DNA from: Bacteroidaceae bacterium
Lineage (GTDB): Bacteria > Bacteroidota > Bacteroidia > Bacteroidales > Bacteroidaceae
DNA: 64,000 nt
Direction of reading: 5' to 3'
Assembly (NCBI GenBank): GCA_017461605.1
Contig: JAFTXN010000002.1
Span: 434,001 to 498,000 of the forward strand
Shown: one piece after another, positions 53,670 through 63,772 of the stretch
Numbering within the stretch: position 1 is the first letter of the stretch
How the letters are laid out: every line of letters begins with the position of its first letter
Position numbers and translations under genes: made by a program
The notes under the pieces: model-generated
Seen by the model: only the letters and a program-made list of their open reading frames with translations
The model's database searches: none
What the model was told of the DNA's origin: nothing

Positions 53670-53945
53670 TTATTGGTTAAACATATCTTTGTTGTAAAAG
53701 GCCATAATGTCGGAGATCATTTGTCGTGTTTGTGATGCCGGCCCTTGCGGGTCGTAATTCTCAGACTGCAGAAAGCAATTCGTGGCATGTTGCCAATCGC
53801 CTTTTTTCATGTATGCCTGTCCTTTCAGATAGTGTAGGATGGGGTCTTCGGGGGATAGGCACAAAGAAGAATTGGCCAGTCGGATTGCTTCATCTGCCCG
53901 GCCTTCGTCGATATGCCTCCGTATGACTTCATGATCTGCAAGCAT
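53670..53945 (-). CDS. Small TPR protein, first gene of the oxidoreductase operon
   Basis: A 91-residue protein with two TPR-like helix pairs: DEAIRLANSSLCLSPEDPIL (residues 18-37), then YLKGQAYMKKGDWQHATNCF (39-58). TPR proteins dock partner proteins. Its position just ahead of the ferredoxin subunit (10 bp) suggests a role in assembling or tethering the complex, which is inference. No signal peptide. A promoter lies just upstream, so it is the first gene of the transcript. Confidence 0.75.
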   Translation of the reverse strand: MLADHEVIRRHIDEGRADEAIRLANSSLCLSPEDPILHYLKGQAYMKKGDWQHATNCFLQSENYDPQGPASQTRQMISDIMAFYNKDMFNQ

Positions 53946-53964
53946 GGTCTCCGTTATGTATTAG

Positions 53965-53972
53965 CAAAGGTA
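53965..53972 (-). promoter_or_regulatory. Promoter of the 2-oxoacid oxidoreductase operon (-7 box)
   Basis: Minus-strand TACCTTTG matches TAnnTTTG, 19 bp before the TPR gene ATG, so the leader is about 10 nt. Confidence 0.6.
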
Positions 53973-54097
53973 ACGTAAACTTTCCAAATATCGCAACGTG
54001 CAGATTGATTTATTCCCTCTCGTTTCTGATTTTTTTAGAATTTGATACAGAAAATATAATGCCAATTCTGTGATTTATAGGAAGTTATGTATAAAAA

Positions 54098-54128
54098 CAA
54101 AAAAGGTTTCAGATGAAACCTTTTTGTG
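54098..54128. terminator. Bidirectional terminator
   Basis: A stem AAAAGGTTTC/GAAACCTTTT with an AGAT loop and flanking A and T runs on both sides. It would end the FHA and HU/SPOR transcript reading leftward. Confidence 0.75.
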
Positions 54129-54166
54129 CTTTTTGAAAACTGCGGGCGGCGAGAACTTTGCTTTTT

Positions 54167-54186
54167 CGCGCGCGCGTATATATATA
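54167..54186. repeat. (CG)5(TA)5 alternating tract
   Basis: Twenty bases of strict pyrimidine-purine alternation, CGCGCGCGCG followed by TATATATATA, a candidate for left-handed or cruciform DNA under supercoiling. It lies in non-coding DNA. Nothing else is seen in 53973-54244 apart from the terminator. Confidence 0.8.
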
Positions 54187-54244
54187 ATATGTGTGGTGAG
54201 GAGTGGGGAAAGTGTCTACGATGAGGAAAGAACAGAGGATAAAA

Positions 54245-54670
54245 TCAGAAATCGGTTCTTATGAGTTGCATAGTGCCGGGAATTTTTACCAATTTGCGGC
54301 CTTGAACTCTTTTTACCTCGTTACCACCAACGGCCTCGTACTGGTAAATGCTGTCGTTGATATGAGTGATACGTATGGTCTGTGCGTCGGCGCCTTGGTC
54401 GTTGCTGAAGCGAAGTGTAGCAGTATTGCCCTCGATGGTGTGCGAGGTAAGCAACCACATACCATATATGCGGCCGTTCATATAGCCATGCAGTTTTCCT
54501 AAAAACCCCATTCCGGGCGCTTCAAGTCGGGCTTCGTATAGATCAAGTTGAAGTGTAACACCTATTTCGTTGTTCTTGAAGATTCCCTGAAAGGGCTTAT
54601 GCAATGATTGAGCCATGCTTGAGAGTTGTGTGAGCATGAGGAAAGCAATCACAAGGACAATGTGTTTCAT
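54245..54670 (-). CDS. Small exported protein of unknown function
   Basis: A 141-residue protein with a signal peptide (MKHIVLVIAFLMLTQLSSMAQ, cleavage after AQ). The mature part has about 8 beta-strands (FKNNEIGVTLQLDLYEARLE, TATLRFSNDQ, KRVQGRKLVKI), a lipocalin-like or small beta-barrel pattern. The family is not recognised. It begins 3 bp after the FHA gene on the same strand, so it is very likely its operon partner. Confidence 0.7.
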   Translation of the reverse strand: MKHIVLVIAFLMLTQLSSMAQSLHKPFQGIFKNNEIGVTLQLDLYEARLEAPGMGFLGKLHGYMNGRIYGMWLLTSHTIEGNTATLRFSNDQGADAQTIRITHINDSIYQYEAVGGNEVKRVQGRKLVKIPGTMQLIRTDF

Positions 54671-54673
54671 GGC

Positions 54674-55198
54674 TTATTCTTCTGGCGTTTCTGGTGGCGT
54701 GGTGTGCAAAATCATGGTGGTGGCACCAATGGTGATGATGTCGCCTTCACTTACCAGGGCTTGTTCCTTGACGCCCAAGAGGGTGTTCATAAGGAATGTG
54801 CCGGTGTTCGAGGGTGCATCGCTCAAGAGGAACTTCAGTCCGTTGCCGTTCTTGTTGTGGCAGATGTTGATGATGCAATGTGTGGTGTCGATACTGGGGT
54901 CCACCGTCTTGATGGCGGCATTGGCAGCTGTGCCACGCACATGTCGGCCCACCACGTTGCGCCCCATGCATAGGGGTATTTCTTGTTTCAGGTGGAAGGC
55001 GTTCTCAATAACAGTGAGATATCCCACCGGTGGCAGGGCTTCGGGAGTTTCGGCAGGCTTGTCGGCCGGTGAGGGTATGCGAATTTTGAATTGCTTATTG
55101 CAAGCGGGACATTGAAAAACGAGCGATCTTCCCGGCTCATAAAGTTTGTCGTCGAAGAGGATCGGCTCGTCACATTTTGGGCATCGTATGCGTTTCAT
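54674..55198 (-). CDS. Zinc-ribbon and FHA domain protein
   Basis: A 174-residue cytosolic protein. The N-terminal C-x2-C .. C-x2-C ribbon (CPKC at residues 6-9, CPAC near 30-33) likely binds zinc. A proline-rich linker follows, then an FHA phosphothreonine-binding domain (about 75-168) with the hallmark GRNVVGRH, S..T.H and NGxxxL features partly kept, LLSDAPSNTGTFLMN near the end. FHA domains bind phosphorylated Thr, so a kinase partner is expected but none is seen here. It precedes a secreted protein gene by 3 bp and follows the HU/SPOR gene by 27 bp. Confidence 0.82.
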   Translation of the reverse strand: MKRIRCPKCDEPILFDDKLYEPGRSLVFQCPACNKQFKIRIPSPADKPAETPEALPPVGYLTVIENAFHLKQEIPLCMGRNVVGRHVRGTAANAAIKTVDPSIDTTHCIINICHNKNGNGLKFLLSDAPSNTGTFLMNTLLGVKEQALVSEGDIITIGATTMILHTTPPETPEE

Positions 55199-55225
55199 GC
55201 AAGATGTAGGTGTGTGGTGTTCTGC

Positions 55226-56221
55226 TTATTGTTGCTGCATTTTCATGACCCATGCACCCTTGATGCCATAGCTGGAGCGCAACTCGCGTGCAGCAGCATA
55301 GGCCTCAGTGTCTGTAGCATAGTTGCCATAAATCACTTTGAGCATGGTGGGGCTTGTGTGGATGGAGGCACCACAGACTCCTTTGGCTTGAAGTGAAGCG
55401 ATGTATTCTTGTGCATTCTCCAAAGGAACTTTGCAAAGCAGAACGAGTGTGAATCGTTCGGTTGCGGCTTCCGCCTGATGGGATGTAGGAACTTCGGTTG
55501 CCTGCAGCGTCTCTTGTGTGGTGGGGGCGATAGCTGAGGGTTGGGTTTGCTGTGTGACCGGAGCGTCTTTCTTGACTTGTGCAGGCATCGGCATGACACT
55601 TGCTGCCTGTGGACGCTTTTCGTTCAGTTCACCGGTGATGGGGGTGGCCCAAAGAAAATAGAAGAAAACGGCTACCACTGCAGCTGCAACATAGTTTACC
55701 ATTTCCTTGTTGATGCGCAGGGTGTAGGAGTTCTCCTTCCTCGGTTTCTTTTCAGCCTTGATGGTCTTCAGCTTTTTCTCTTCCGGATTTTCTGAAGGTA
55801 CTTCCAAACGCTTGATGCGGAAAGAGTCGAGTGCATAGAGTTCGGGCGAGAGTACACCGGCAGGGAGCGGTTCAAAATTGTATTGGCCACCCATGCCGAG
55901 CGTCAATCTGCCAATGCCGTGAAAGTCGAACTCGCCATTGTGACGGAGCTCGCTCTTTACCTGCCCTACAGCCCGATTGATGAGCTTCAAGGTCTCGGGA
56001 TAGCTGGTGTCATAGGCTTGCATGTACGACTGAACGAGCAGTCCGTCGTTCAGTGTGAGCTGTGGGTTGAAGCCTACGCTGCGATAGGGGGGCAGGAACA
56101 AGGCTTCTTCCGATACAAATCGTGCCGGAATGTATTGGGTAACGAATCCTCCCAAGTCCGGAACGATGACACAATTGTTGCGAAGCAACAGACTTTCTAT
56201 GTGTTTGGATAGTTCAATCAT
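55226..56221 (-). CDS. HU-CCDC81 and SPOR domain protein
   Basis: A 331-residue protein with a rare domain set typical of Bacteroidota. The N-terminal half (about 1-125) contains two HU/IHF-like domains of the CCDC81 type (LLRNNCVIVPDLGGFVTQY, NGEFDFHGIGRLTLGMGG). A basic stretch and one transmembrane helix (near 178-195, VNYVAAAVVAVFFYFLWA) follow. The C-terminal SPOR domain (about 255-331, TLVLLCKVPLENAQEYIAS) would bind denuded peptidoglycan in the periplasm. It thus links the cytoplasm, possibly DNA, to the cell wall. It is followed by FHA gene in the same direction. A Cys occurs in the SPOR domain (VCGAS). Confidence 0.88.
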   Translation of the reverse strand: MIELSKHIESLLLRNNCVIVPDLGGFVTQYIPARFVSEEALFLPPYRSVGFNPQLTLNDGLLVQSYMQAYDTSYPETLKLINRAVGQVKSELRHNGEFDFHGIGRLTLGMGGQYNFEPLPAGVLSPELYALDSFRIKRLEVPSENPEEKKLKTIKAEKKPRKENSYTLRINKEMVNYVAAAVVAVFFYFLWATPITGELNEKRPQAASVMPMPAQVKKDAPVTQQTQPSAIAPTTQETLQATEVPTSHQAEAATERFTLVLLCKVPLENAQEYIASLQAKGVCGASIHTSPTMLKVIYGNYATDTEAYAAARELRSSYGIKGAWVMKMQQQ

Positions 56222-56941
56222 GTTGCAAAGTTAGTAGAACGTGCGCAAGTTTCAAAGTGAAACGGTGACTTTATTTTTCAAAAAATCGTAACCGTTTTTC
56301 TATTAAGCGTTTAGCTGAAATCGAAGATTTGTGTTCGGATTGTCGCCCTGTTTTCCCGTTTTTTTATCCGGCCTGAGGGCGAAATCTGCAAGCACTGCAG
56401 AATTTTCAGAAAGCACTGCAGAAAAATCTGCAAGGCGTGTAGAAAGACGAGCATTGCGCATGAGAAATCATGGGCATGACAGTCCTCTTTGAGAAGTGGG
56501 AGAGAAAGCAGTTGTTGGTGATTCATGGGTTTGTAATCCGTGCTTTCTATATTCAGATAACCAATAAAATAAATGGATTTGCGAGAGAAAAACTCTAAAT
56601 AGTTTTGCAGGGCTGTTTTTGCAGGAGTTATGAAAATGTAGGCGTTTTTCGCAATGTGACAGAATCTGTATAAATATGGCACGAATGGCAGTAGTGAACC
56701 TTTACTGCCATAGTTGCTGCCATAATGCTTTGTTTTGAAAAACAGATGGTTGTTGAGAAAAATGGCAGTAGGGCAGTAAAGATGCACAATGGAAAATCTG
56801 AGTAGTGGATGAGATGAGTGGAAAGTTCTTGTCCGGAGCGTATGAAACGTGCCATCGTTGGGCTGTGTCGGTTGTCGGAACCGGTGGGGGGGAGTTGTGC
56901 GTTTTCAGAAGCATAAATGCCATACTGAAAGACTATTTTAC
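56222..56941. other. Divergent intergenic region with array 5 and AT-rich DNA
   Basis: No convincing gene, though leftward frames run through 56311-57086. It holds array 5 at 56386-56442 and a patch at 56640-56790 with repeated GGCAGTA, CTGCCAT and TGACAGA that looks like a decayed or repetitive sequence. The glsA promoter ends it. Confidence 0.45.
56386..56442. repeat. Phased palindrome array 5 (21-bp period, 3 units)
   Basis: Units at 56386 (CTGCAAGCACTGCAG), 56407 (CAGAAAGCACTGCAG) and 56428 (CTGCAAGGCGTGTAG), spaced exactly 21 bp, with spacers AATTTT and AAAAAT. This is the cleanest example, with the AT-rich spacers in fixed phase to the GC-rich units. Confidence 0.9.
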
Positions 56942-56949
56942 TACTTTTG
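56942..56949 (+). promoter_or_regulatory. glsA promoter (-7 box)
   Basis: TACTTTTG matches TAnnTTTG, 43 bp upstream of the glsA ATG. Confidence 0.55.
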
Positions 56950-56992
56950 TGCGGCCAAAACGCAAAACTTTTTACCAACGAAAACCTTGAAT

Positions 56993-57907
56993 ATGGACTA
57001 CACCCAACTCCTTGAAAATATCTACCAATCCATCTTGCCTTATGCAAAGGAGGGTAAGCAAGCGGACTATATTCCGGAATTGGCAAAAGTCAATCCGGAC
57101 CAATTCGGAATGTGCATCCACACAATCTATGGCGAAGTGGCTGCAATAGAGCAAGCCGACACGAGATTTTCCATACAAAGTATTTCGAAAGTCTTTGCTC
57201 TGGCCATGTGTCTGTCAATCAAGGGCGATGCTCTGTGGACGAAGGTGGGAAAAGAACCTTCGGGAACCGCTTTCAACTCTTTGGTGCAGTTGGAGGTGGA
57301 ACACGGCATTCCGCGCAATCCCTTCATCAATGCGGGAGCCATAGTGATGGCAGATATTCTGTTGACGCACTTGGGAAATCCCGCAGCCGACTTCCTGCAA
57401 TTTGTGCGTGAAGTGTCGGGCACTGATACAATAGAATATAATGAGCACGTGGCGATTTCGGAACGTGAGAAAGGCTATCTGAATGCAGCCATCGTGAACC
57501 TGCTGAAACATCATGGCACCATAGAGAATGACATTGAGGAAGTGTTGCATTTCTACTTCCTCATGTGTTCCATCGAGATGAGCTGCCGCGAATTGTCGCA
57601 GGCCTTTTTGGTCTTTGCCAATCATCGTCGCCGATTTGACTATGCCGGAGTTGTGCTTACGGCCTCACAAGTGAAACGTATGAATGCCATCATGCAGACT
57701 TGTGGGTTCTACGATGAGGCCGGAGAGTTCTCTTACCTCGTCGGTCTGCCAGGTAAGAGTGGTGTGGGTGGTGGAATCGTGGCTATCTATCCGTTGCAGT
57801 ATGCGGTGGCCGTGTGGAGCCCTCGCCTGAATGCCAAGGGGAACTCCGTCTTGGGCATCAAGGCATTGGAACTGCTCACGACCGAAACACAAACATCGAT
57901 ATTCTGA
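56993..57907 (+). CDS. glsA: Glutaminase
   Basis: Hydrolyses L-glutamine to glutamate and ammonia, for nitrogen supply and acid resistance. The 304-residue serine-dependent, beta-lactamase-like enzyme has the S-x-x-K catalytic pair at Ser63 and Lys66 (SISK), then FNSLVQLEVEHGIPRNPFINAGAI and GLPGKSGVGGGI. The start at 56993 follows a good promoter; a reading frame from 56849 is too long at the N-terminus. Ammonia produced here could supply the GMP synthase-like protein that lacks its own glutaminase, but that is speculation. Confidence 0.95.
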   Translation: MDYTQLLENIYQSILPYAKEGKQADYIPELAKVNPDQFGMCIHTIYGEVAAIEQADTRFSIQSISKVFALAMCLSIKGDALWTKVGKEPSGTAFNSLVQLEVEHGIPRNPFINAGAIVMADILLTHLGNPAADFLQFVREVSGTDTIEYNEHVAISEREKGYLNAAIVNLLKHHGTIENDIEEVLHFYFLMCSIEMSCRELSQAFLVFANHRRRFDYAGVVLTASQVKRMNAIMQTCGFYDEAGEFSYLVGLPGKSGVGGGIVAIYPLQYAVAVWSPRLNAKGNSVLGIKALELLTTETQTSIF

Positions 57908-57974
57908 TATTTTGTACCTTTCTCAGGTTTCTAAAAAAATGCAGACGCATTTCCATTAAACCAAAAGAAAGTGT

Positions 57975-57982
57975 TATTTTTG
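57975..57982 (+). promoter_or_regulatory. tig promoter (-7 box)
   Basis: TATTTTTG matches TAnnTTTG, 74 bp before the tig ATG. Confidence 0.45.
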
Positions 57983-58056
57983 CACGCTGTATGTCCGAAA
58001 CGGACCGGCTATTTTATAATAAAGTATAATAACAACAACAAAAATACCGAAAAAAG

Positions 58057-59409
58057 ATGAACATTTCTTTTGAGAAAACCTCTGCTGTGAGTGCACTGCT
58101 TACAGTAAAGATGGAGAAAGCCGACTATGCTGATGCCGTCAAGAAATCAATCAAGAACTATTGTCAGAAAGCACAGATGCCCGGATTCCGTCCCGGCAAG
58201 GTGCCTGCTTCGCTTGTGCAGAAAATGTATGGAGCACAGGTGAAAGCCGAGGAAGTGAACAAACTCCTTGGTGAGAAGCTCTACGATTATATCAAGCAAG
58301 AGAATGTGAACATGCTGGGCGAGCCGCTTCCCAGCGAAAAGCAGCAGCCGCAAGATATCGAGACTCAGGATGATTTCGAATTTGTGTTCGACATCGCTTT
58401 GGCTCCCGAATTTGAAGCTAAGCTCGATAGCAAGGATGCCATCGACTACTATGACATCGAGGTTACCGATGCACAGGTGGAAGAGCAGGTGAAGGCTTTT
58501 GCCGGACGTGCCGGTCATCCTGAAGGCGTGGACAGCTATCAGGATCGCGATATCGTGCGCGGACTCTTGGCCGAACTCGACGAAAACGGACAGCCCAAGG
58601 AGGGTGGCCTGCAGATTGAGAATGCCAGCGTGATGCCTGCATACTTCAAGAGTGAAGACCAAAAGAAAATCTTCGAAGGCGTGAAGAAAAACGACGTAAT
58701 CACTTTCAATGTTTCGAAAGCATACGAAGGAAGTGATGCCGAAGTGGCAGCTCTCTTGAAGATTAAGAAAGAAGAAGCCGCAGAGCACACAGGCGATTTC
58801 ACTTTGCAAATCGAAGAAATCAGTCGCTTTGTACCCGCTGAAGTGAACCAGGCTCTGTTTGACCAAATCTATGGTAAGGATGCGGTGAAGAGCGAAGAAG
58901 AGTTCCGTCAGAAGATCAAAGAAGGAATGACGCAGCAGTATGTTGCTGATTCCGACTACAAGTTCTTGCTCGATGTGCGCAAGTATATGGAAGAGAAAGT
59001 GGGCGCTGTTGAGTTCCCCGAGGATTTGCTTAAGCGCATCATGAAAGCTAACAATCCCGACAAGGATGATGCTTTCGTGAATGACAATTTCGACAAGAGC
59101 ATTGAAGAACTGAAGTGGCATCTCATCAAGGAACAGCTTGTCAAGGCTAACGACATCAAGATTACCGATGACGATGTTAAGGCTGCTGCCATCGAAGCTA
59201 CACGCTTCCAGTTTGCTCAATACGGAATGAACAACATTCCCGATGAATACCTTGAGCAATATGCTGCCGAGATGATGAAGAAGAAAGAACAGGTGCAGGG
59301 ATTGGTTGAGCGCAGCATTGACAAGAAACTGACCGGCGCACTGAAGAACGTGGTGAAGCTGAATCACAAATCGGTTACGGCAGAGGATTTTGGTAAACTC
59401 TTTGAATAA
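58057..59409 (+). CDS. tig: Trigger factor
   Basis: Ribosome-associated chaperone and peptidyl-prolyl isomerase. The N-terminal ribosome-binding loop GFRPGKVP is at residues 43-50. The middle of this Bacteroidota form lacks a clear FKBP signature, and the C-terminal chaperone arms (about 260-430) are rich in acidic and Lys residues. At 450 residues it is a normal length. The tig-clpP-clpX order, with a terminator hairpin between tig and clpP, links folding to protein degradation. Confidence 0.94.
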   Translation: MNISFEKTSAVSALLTVKMEKADYADAVKKSIKNYCQKAQMPGFRPGKVPASLVQKMYGAQVKAEEVNKLLGEKLYDYIKQENVNMLGEPLPSEKQQPQDIETQDDFEFVFDIALAPEFEAKLDSKDAIDYYDIEVTDAQVEEQVKAFAGRAGHPEGVDSYQDRDIVRGLLAELDENGQPKEGGLQIENASVMPAYFKSEDQKKIFEGVKKNDVITFNVSKAYEGSDAEVAALLKIKKEEAAEHTGDFTLQIEEISRFVPAEVNQALFDQIYGKDAVKSEEEFRQKIKEGMTQQYVADSDYKFLLDVRKYMEEKVGAVEFPEDLLKRIMKANNPDKDDAFVNDNFDKSIEELKWHLIKEQLVKANDIKITDDDVKAAAIEATRFQFAQYGMNNIPDEYLEQYAAEMMKKKEQVQGLVERSIDKKLTGALKNVVKLNHKSVTAEDFGKLFE

Positions 59410-59437
59410 GCCGAGAATAACATTTATATTATAACAT

Positions 59438-59478
59438 AAGGCTGTGCTCGCGGAATAACCTCCAAGCACGGCCTTTTT
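59438..59478 (+). terminator. Hairpin between tig and clpP
   Basis: An 11-bp stem AAGGCTGTGCT/AGCACGGCCTT (one G-T pair) and a T run lie 28 bp after the tig stop. It may partly terminate, lowering clpP transcription relative to tig. Confidence 0.75.
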
Positions 59479-59499
59479 AAAACCAAAGAACAAATAGAT

Positions 59500-60165
59500 A
59501 TGGATTTCAAGAAATATGCCACAGGTCACCTTGGGCTGAGCTCGATGGTGTTGGATGATGTCATCAAGAGCCAGAACCAATATCTGAACCCTTATATCCT
59601 TGAGGAGCGTCAACTGAACGTTACTCAGATGGACGTTTTCAGCCGCTTAATGATGGATCGCATCATTTTTCTAGGCACTCCCATCGATGACTATACAGCC
59701 AATACACTTCAGGCACAATTGCTTTATCTTGATTCCTGCGATCCGGGAAAAGATATCTCCATTTACATCAACTCTCCCGGTGGAAGTGTGTATGCCGGTC
59801 TGGGAATCTATGACACGATGCAGTTTATTTCAAGTGATGTGGCTACCATCTGTACAGGTATGGCAGCATCAATGGCTGCAGTACTTCTCGTGGCAGGAAA
59901 AGAGGGCAAACGTAGTGCGCTTCCGCATAGCCGGGTGATGATTCATCAGCCGATGGGTGGTGCACAGGGACAGGCCAGCGATATCGAAATCACTGCACGT
60001 GAGATTCAGAAATTGAAGAAAGAACTTTATACCATCATCGCCGATCATTCGCATACTGATTTTGACAAAGTTTGGGCTGACTCCGATCGTGATTATTGGA
60101 TGACAGCACAAGAGGCATGTGAATATGGAATGATCGACAGAGTTTTGTCGCGTAATAATGGCTAA
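59500..60165 (+). CDS. clpP: ATP-dependent Clp protease proteolytic subunit
   Basis: Serine protease core of ClpXP that degrades unfolded or tagged proteins. The 221-residue protein has [14 protein letters not shown] with the nucleophile Ser at 124 and the active-site His in [12 protein letters not shown] (His 149), with an Asp farther on. The strand-forming [13 protein letters not shown] is intact. A longer N-terminus (about 30 residues before the core) is normal in Bacteroidales. The stop overlaps clpX by 8 bp, so expression is coupled. Confidence 0.96.
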   Translation: MDFKKYATGHLGLSSMVLDDVIKSQNQYLNPYILEERQLNVTQMDVFSRLMMDRIIFLGTPIDDYTANTLQAQLLYLDSCDPGKDISIYINSPGGSVYAGLGIYDTMQFISSDVATICTGMAASMAAVLLVAGKEGKRSALPHSRVMIHQPMGGAQGQASDIEITAREIQKLKKELYTIIADHSHTDFDKVWADSDRDYWMTAQEACEYGMIDRVLSRNNG

Positions 60166-61405
60166 GAAAAAAGAACGTTGTTCCTTCTGTGGACGAGAAA
60201 GGGACGAAGTGGGCATCCTGCTTAACGGCCTTGATGCTTGCATCTGTGACATGTGTGCCACAGAAGCACATCGTGTGATAGAGGAAGCTATCTCTGTTGG
60301 TGCCAAGGCGGGAAAGACCACAGAGAAGATAGACTACAAGTCGCTGCCAAAACCCAAGGAAATCAAGGCTTATCTCGATCAATATGTAATAGGACAGGAT
60401 GATGCCAAGAAATTCTTGGCGGTGTCTGTGTATAATCACTATAAACGTCTTTCCCAAAATTCGGAAAACAACAATGATGATGTGGAAATCGAAAAGAGTA
60501 ACATCATCATGGTAGGTTCGACGGGTACGGGCAAGACACTCTTGGCGCGTACCATAGCCAAGTTGCTCAAGGTTCCGTTTACGATTGTCGATGCCACCGT
60601 ATTTACGGAGGCCGGTTATGTGGGCGAGGATGTGGAGAGCATCTTGAGCCGCTTATTGCAGGCTGCGGATTACGATTTGGAGAGCACGCAGCGAGGCATT
60701 GTGTTTATTGACGAGATAGACAAGATTGCGCGTAAGAGTGACAATCCATCCATCACACGTGACGTGAGTGGAGAAGGTGTGCAACAAGGATTGCTCAAAC
60801 TGCTCGAAGGCAGTGTGGTGAATGTACCGCCTAAGGGAGGGCGCAAGCATCCCGATCAGGACTATATCCATGTGGATACACGCAACATCTTGTTTATTTG
60901 CGGTGGTGCATTTGATGGCATTGAGAAGAAAATTGCACAACGACTCAACACGCATACCGTGGGTTACGATTCGGTTCAGAACGCTCTGAAAATTGATGCC
61001 AATAATCTGATGCAATATGTGCAGCCGACCGACTTGAAGTCGTTTGGCCTGATTCCGGAAATCATTGGCCGTTTGCCGGTGCTTACATACCTGCAACCGC
61101 TTGACCGTGAAGCGTTACGAAACATTCTCACCGAACCTAAGAATTCCATTGTGAAGCAATACAAAAAACTCTTCGAGATGGACGGTGTGGCCTTGACGTT
61201 CTCCACAGAGGCCCTCGACTATATCGTAGACAAAGCGGTGGAGTTCAAACTTGGAGCACGTGGCTTGCGGTCTATCGTCGAGAGTATCATGATGGATGCC
61301 ATGTTCGAAAAACCGTCCGAACAAGCCTCTGAATTTGTCGTGACGAAAGAATATGCAGTGGCTCAATTTGAAAAAAACAGCCTGCAATCGACGAATTCTA
61401 AATAA
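60158..61405 (+). CDS. clpX: ATP-dependent Clp protease ATP-binding subunit
   Basis: AAA+ unfoldase partner of ClpP. The N-terminal zinc domain has C8-x2-C11 and C30-x2-C33; Walker A is GSTGTGKT (120-127) and Walker B is FIDEID (184-188). The AAA+ sensor and arginine-finger regions ([28 protein letters not shown] end) are intact. The IGF loop, which docks ClpP, is not a standard [12 protein letters not shown] occupies the expected region by eye. The start overlaps the clpP stop by 8 bp. Confidence 0.96.
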   Translation: MAKKKERCSFCGRERDEVGILLNGLDACICDMCATEAHRVIEEAISVGAKAGKTTEKIDYKSLPKPKEIKAYLDQYVIGQDDAKKFLAVSVYNHYKRLSQNSENNNDDVEIEKSNIIMVGSTGTGKTLLARTIAKLLKVPFTIVDATVFTEAGYVGEDVESILSRLLQAADYDLESTQRGIVFIDEIDKIARKSDNPSITRDVSGEGVQQGLLKLLEGSVVNVPPKGGRKHPDQDYIHVDTRNILFICGGAFDGIEKKIAQRLNTHTVGYDSVQNALKIDANNLMQYVQPTDLKSFGLIPEIIGRLPVLTYLQPLDREALRNILTEPKNSIVKQYKKLFEMDGVALTFSTEALDYIVDKAVEFKLGARGLRSIVESIMMDAMFEKPSEQASEFVVTKEYAVAQFEKNSLQSTNSK

Positions 61406-61560
61406 AAAATCAATCTTTTTTTTGAAAATATCGCGATAATTCAAAAGTTGTACGTAATTTTGGCTAAGAAAGCCCCATAAAGTAACTTGCCCGTATATTA
61501 TAAATAATGTGTGGGGAGGGATTTCGGGGCTTCGCAAACCATTCTCTAAAAACAATAGTT

Positions 61561-63741
61561 ATGGTCGCCAAAAAGGACTTGCACAACCAGCTTAAGAAGT
61601 ATTTCGGCTTTGATGGTTTCAAAATGAACCAAGAAGCCATTATCGAAAACTTGCTAAAGGGTAAGGATATTTTTGTCTTGATGCCCACTGGTGGAGGTAA
61701 ATCTTTGTGCTACCAATTGCCCTCCCTGTTGATGGAGGGCACGGCTATTGTGATTTCTCCTCTCATTGCGCTGATGAAGAATCAGGTGGATGCAATGCGG
61801 AATATGAGTGAGGAAGATGGAGTGGCACACTTCATCAACTCATCCTTGAACAAGGCAGCCATAGAGACCGTGAAGTCGGATATACTTTCGGGAAAAACAA
61901 AGTTGTTATATGTGGCACCGGAGTCGCTGACTAAGGAGGAGAATGTGGAGTTCTTGAAGAAAATCAAGATATCTTTCTACGCCATCGACGAAGCACATTG
62001 CATCTCTGAGTGGGGACATGATTTCCGTCCGGAATATCGTAAGATTCGTCCCATTATCAATGAGATTGGCAATGCTCCCGTGATAGCCCTGACAGCTACT
62101 GCTACCGATAAAGTGCGCCTTGACATCAAAAAGAGCCTCGGTATTCAGGATGCTTTGGAGTTTAAGAGCTCCTTCAATCGTCAGAACCTCTATTATGAGG
62201 TACGCCCGAAGACCAAAGACATCGACAAGGATATTATCAAGTTTATCAAGCAGCACCCTCACCGTAGCGGTATCATTTATTGCTTGAGCCGCAAGAAGGT
62301 GGAGGAGTTGGCCGAAGTGCTCAAAGCCAATGAGATAAAAGCGGAAGCATACCATGCAGGTATGGATTCTGCCACTCGTTCAAAAACGCAAGACGACTTT
62401 TTGATGGAGGAAATCGATGTGATGGTTGCTACCATTGCTTTTGGAATGGGTATTGACAAGCCTGATGTTCGTTTTGTGATACATTACGATATACCCAAGA
62501 GCTTGGAAGGATATTATCAGGAGACAGGAAGAGCAGGGCGTGATAGCGGAGAAGGTATATGTTTGGCGTTCTATTCGTACAAGGATCTTCAGAAATTAGA
62601 GAAGTTCATGGAAGGAAAGCCCATTGCCGAGCAAGACATTGGCCGACAATTGCTGAAAGAGACGGCGGCTTATGCCGAATCTTCAGTGTGCCGCAGAAAA
62701 TTGTTGCTGCACTATTTCGGAGAATGTTATAAACCGGATAATTGTGGGAATTGCGACAACTGTATAAATCCAAAGAAACAAGTGGAAGCAAAAGACCAAT
62801 TATGCAAAGTGCTTGAAGTAATCCTGGCAACCAAGGAAAACTTTAAGGACGACTATATAAAGGATGTGCTGAAGGGTAAAGAGAGTGATGAAATCCTGGC
62901 ACACAAACACGATGAGTTGGAATGCTTTGGTTCTGCATCCGAAGAGGAAGAAAAGCTCTGGAACGCTGTTATTCGCCAAGCACTCATCGCAGGCTACATC
63001 GAGAAGGAAGTTGACAACTATGGTGTGTTGCGCGTTACCGATAGTGGCCGCAAATTCTTGAAGAAACCGACATCGTTCATGATTGTTGAGGATAACGATT
63101 TTGAAGATGTGGATATGGATGTTCCGGTACAGAGCGGTGCCTCGTGTGCTGTGGATCCGGCACTCTATCAGATGCTCAACGACCTGCGCAAGCGGATGTC
63201 CAAGGAATTGGATGTTCCGCCTTATGTGATATTCCAGGATGCTTCGCTCGAAGCCATGGCTACCATATATCCGCAGAGTACGGACGAGTTGTTGAACATT
63301 CCGGGAGTAGGAACCGGAAAGGCCAAACGCTATGGCGAAAAGTTCTGTCAGCTTATCAAGAGACATTGTGAGGAAAATGAAATTGAGCGTCCGGAAGATT
63401 TGCGTATCCGAACCGTTCCCAACAAGTCGGTGGACAAATTGAGTATCATCGGCTCCATTGACCGTAAAGTGGCATTGGACGATATTGCCATGGCCAAAGG
63501 CATAGAGTTTGAAGAACTCCTTGACAAAATCGAGTCGATTGTTTACAGTGGAACAAAAATCAACATAGATTATTTCATAGACGAAATTCTAGATGACGAC
63601 CAGATTAACGATATCTACCTTTACTTTAAGGAAAGCGAGACGGACGACTTGGACGATGCAATCGACGAGTTAGGCAACGACTACACAGAAGAGGAAATCA
63701 GACTGGTACGTATCAAGTTTATCTCCGAAATGGCAAACTAA
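61561..63741 (+). CDS. recQ: ATP-dependent DNA helicase RecQ
   Basis: A 3'-5' DNA helicase for repair and recombination. The start at 61561 gives 726 residues; the reading frame extends upstream to 61507 without support. Walker A TGGGKS is at 43-48, Walker B DEAH at 143-146, with the zinc-binding Cys set beginning near 377 ([12 protein letters not shown], then CGNCDNC). A winged-helix RQC domain and an HRDC domain (near residues 530-610, [16 protein letters not shown]) follow, then about 100 extra residues rich in acidic amino acids. This extended RecQ is common in Bacteroidota. It follows clpX by 155 bp and is followed by glnS. Confidence 0.94.
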   Translation: MVAKKDLHNQLKKYFGFDGFKMNQEAIIENLLKGKDIFVLMPTGGGKSLCYQLPSLLMEGTAIVISPLIALMKNQVDAMRNMSEEDGVAHFINSSLNKAAIETVKSDILSGKTKLLYVAPESLTKEENVEFLKKIKISFYAIDEAHCISEWGHDFRPEYRKIRPIINEIGNAPVIALTATATDKVRLDIKKSLGIQDALEFKSSFNRQNLYYEVRPKTKDIDKDIIKFIKQHPHRSGIIYCLSRKKVEELAEVLKANEIKAEAYHAGMDSATRSKTQDDFLMEEIDVMVATIAFGMGIDKPDVRFVIHYDIPKSLEGYYQETGRAGRDSGEGICLAFYSYKDLQKLEKFMEGKPIAEQDIGRQLLKETAAYAESSVCRRKLLLHYFGECYKPDNCGNCDNCINPKKQVEAKDQLCKVLEVILATKENFKDDYIKDVLKGKESDEILAHKHDELECFGSASEEEEKLWNAVIRQALIAGYIEKEVDNYGVLRVTDSGRKFLKKPTSFMIVEDNDFEDVDMDVPVQSGASCAVDPALYQMLNDLRKRMSKELDVPPYVIFQDASLEAMATIYPQSTDELLNIPGVGTGKAKRYGEKFCQLIKRHCEENEIERPEDLRIRTVPNKSVDKLSIIGSIDRKVALDDIAMAKGIEFEELLDKIESIVYSGTKINIDYFIDEILDDDQINDIYLYFKESETDDLDDAIDELGNDYTEEEIRLVRIKFISEMAN

Positions 63742-63772
63742 AGCCGTTTCCCTTATTCAATATTATATAAGC

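Noticed and set aside
56311..57086. Two overlapping minus-strand reading frames in the glsA upstream region
   Set aside because: They run through array 5 and the glsA promoter, lack conserved motifs and look like mobile-element debris at best.
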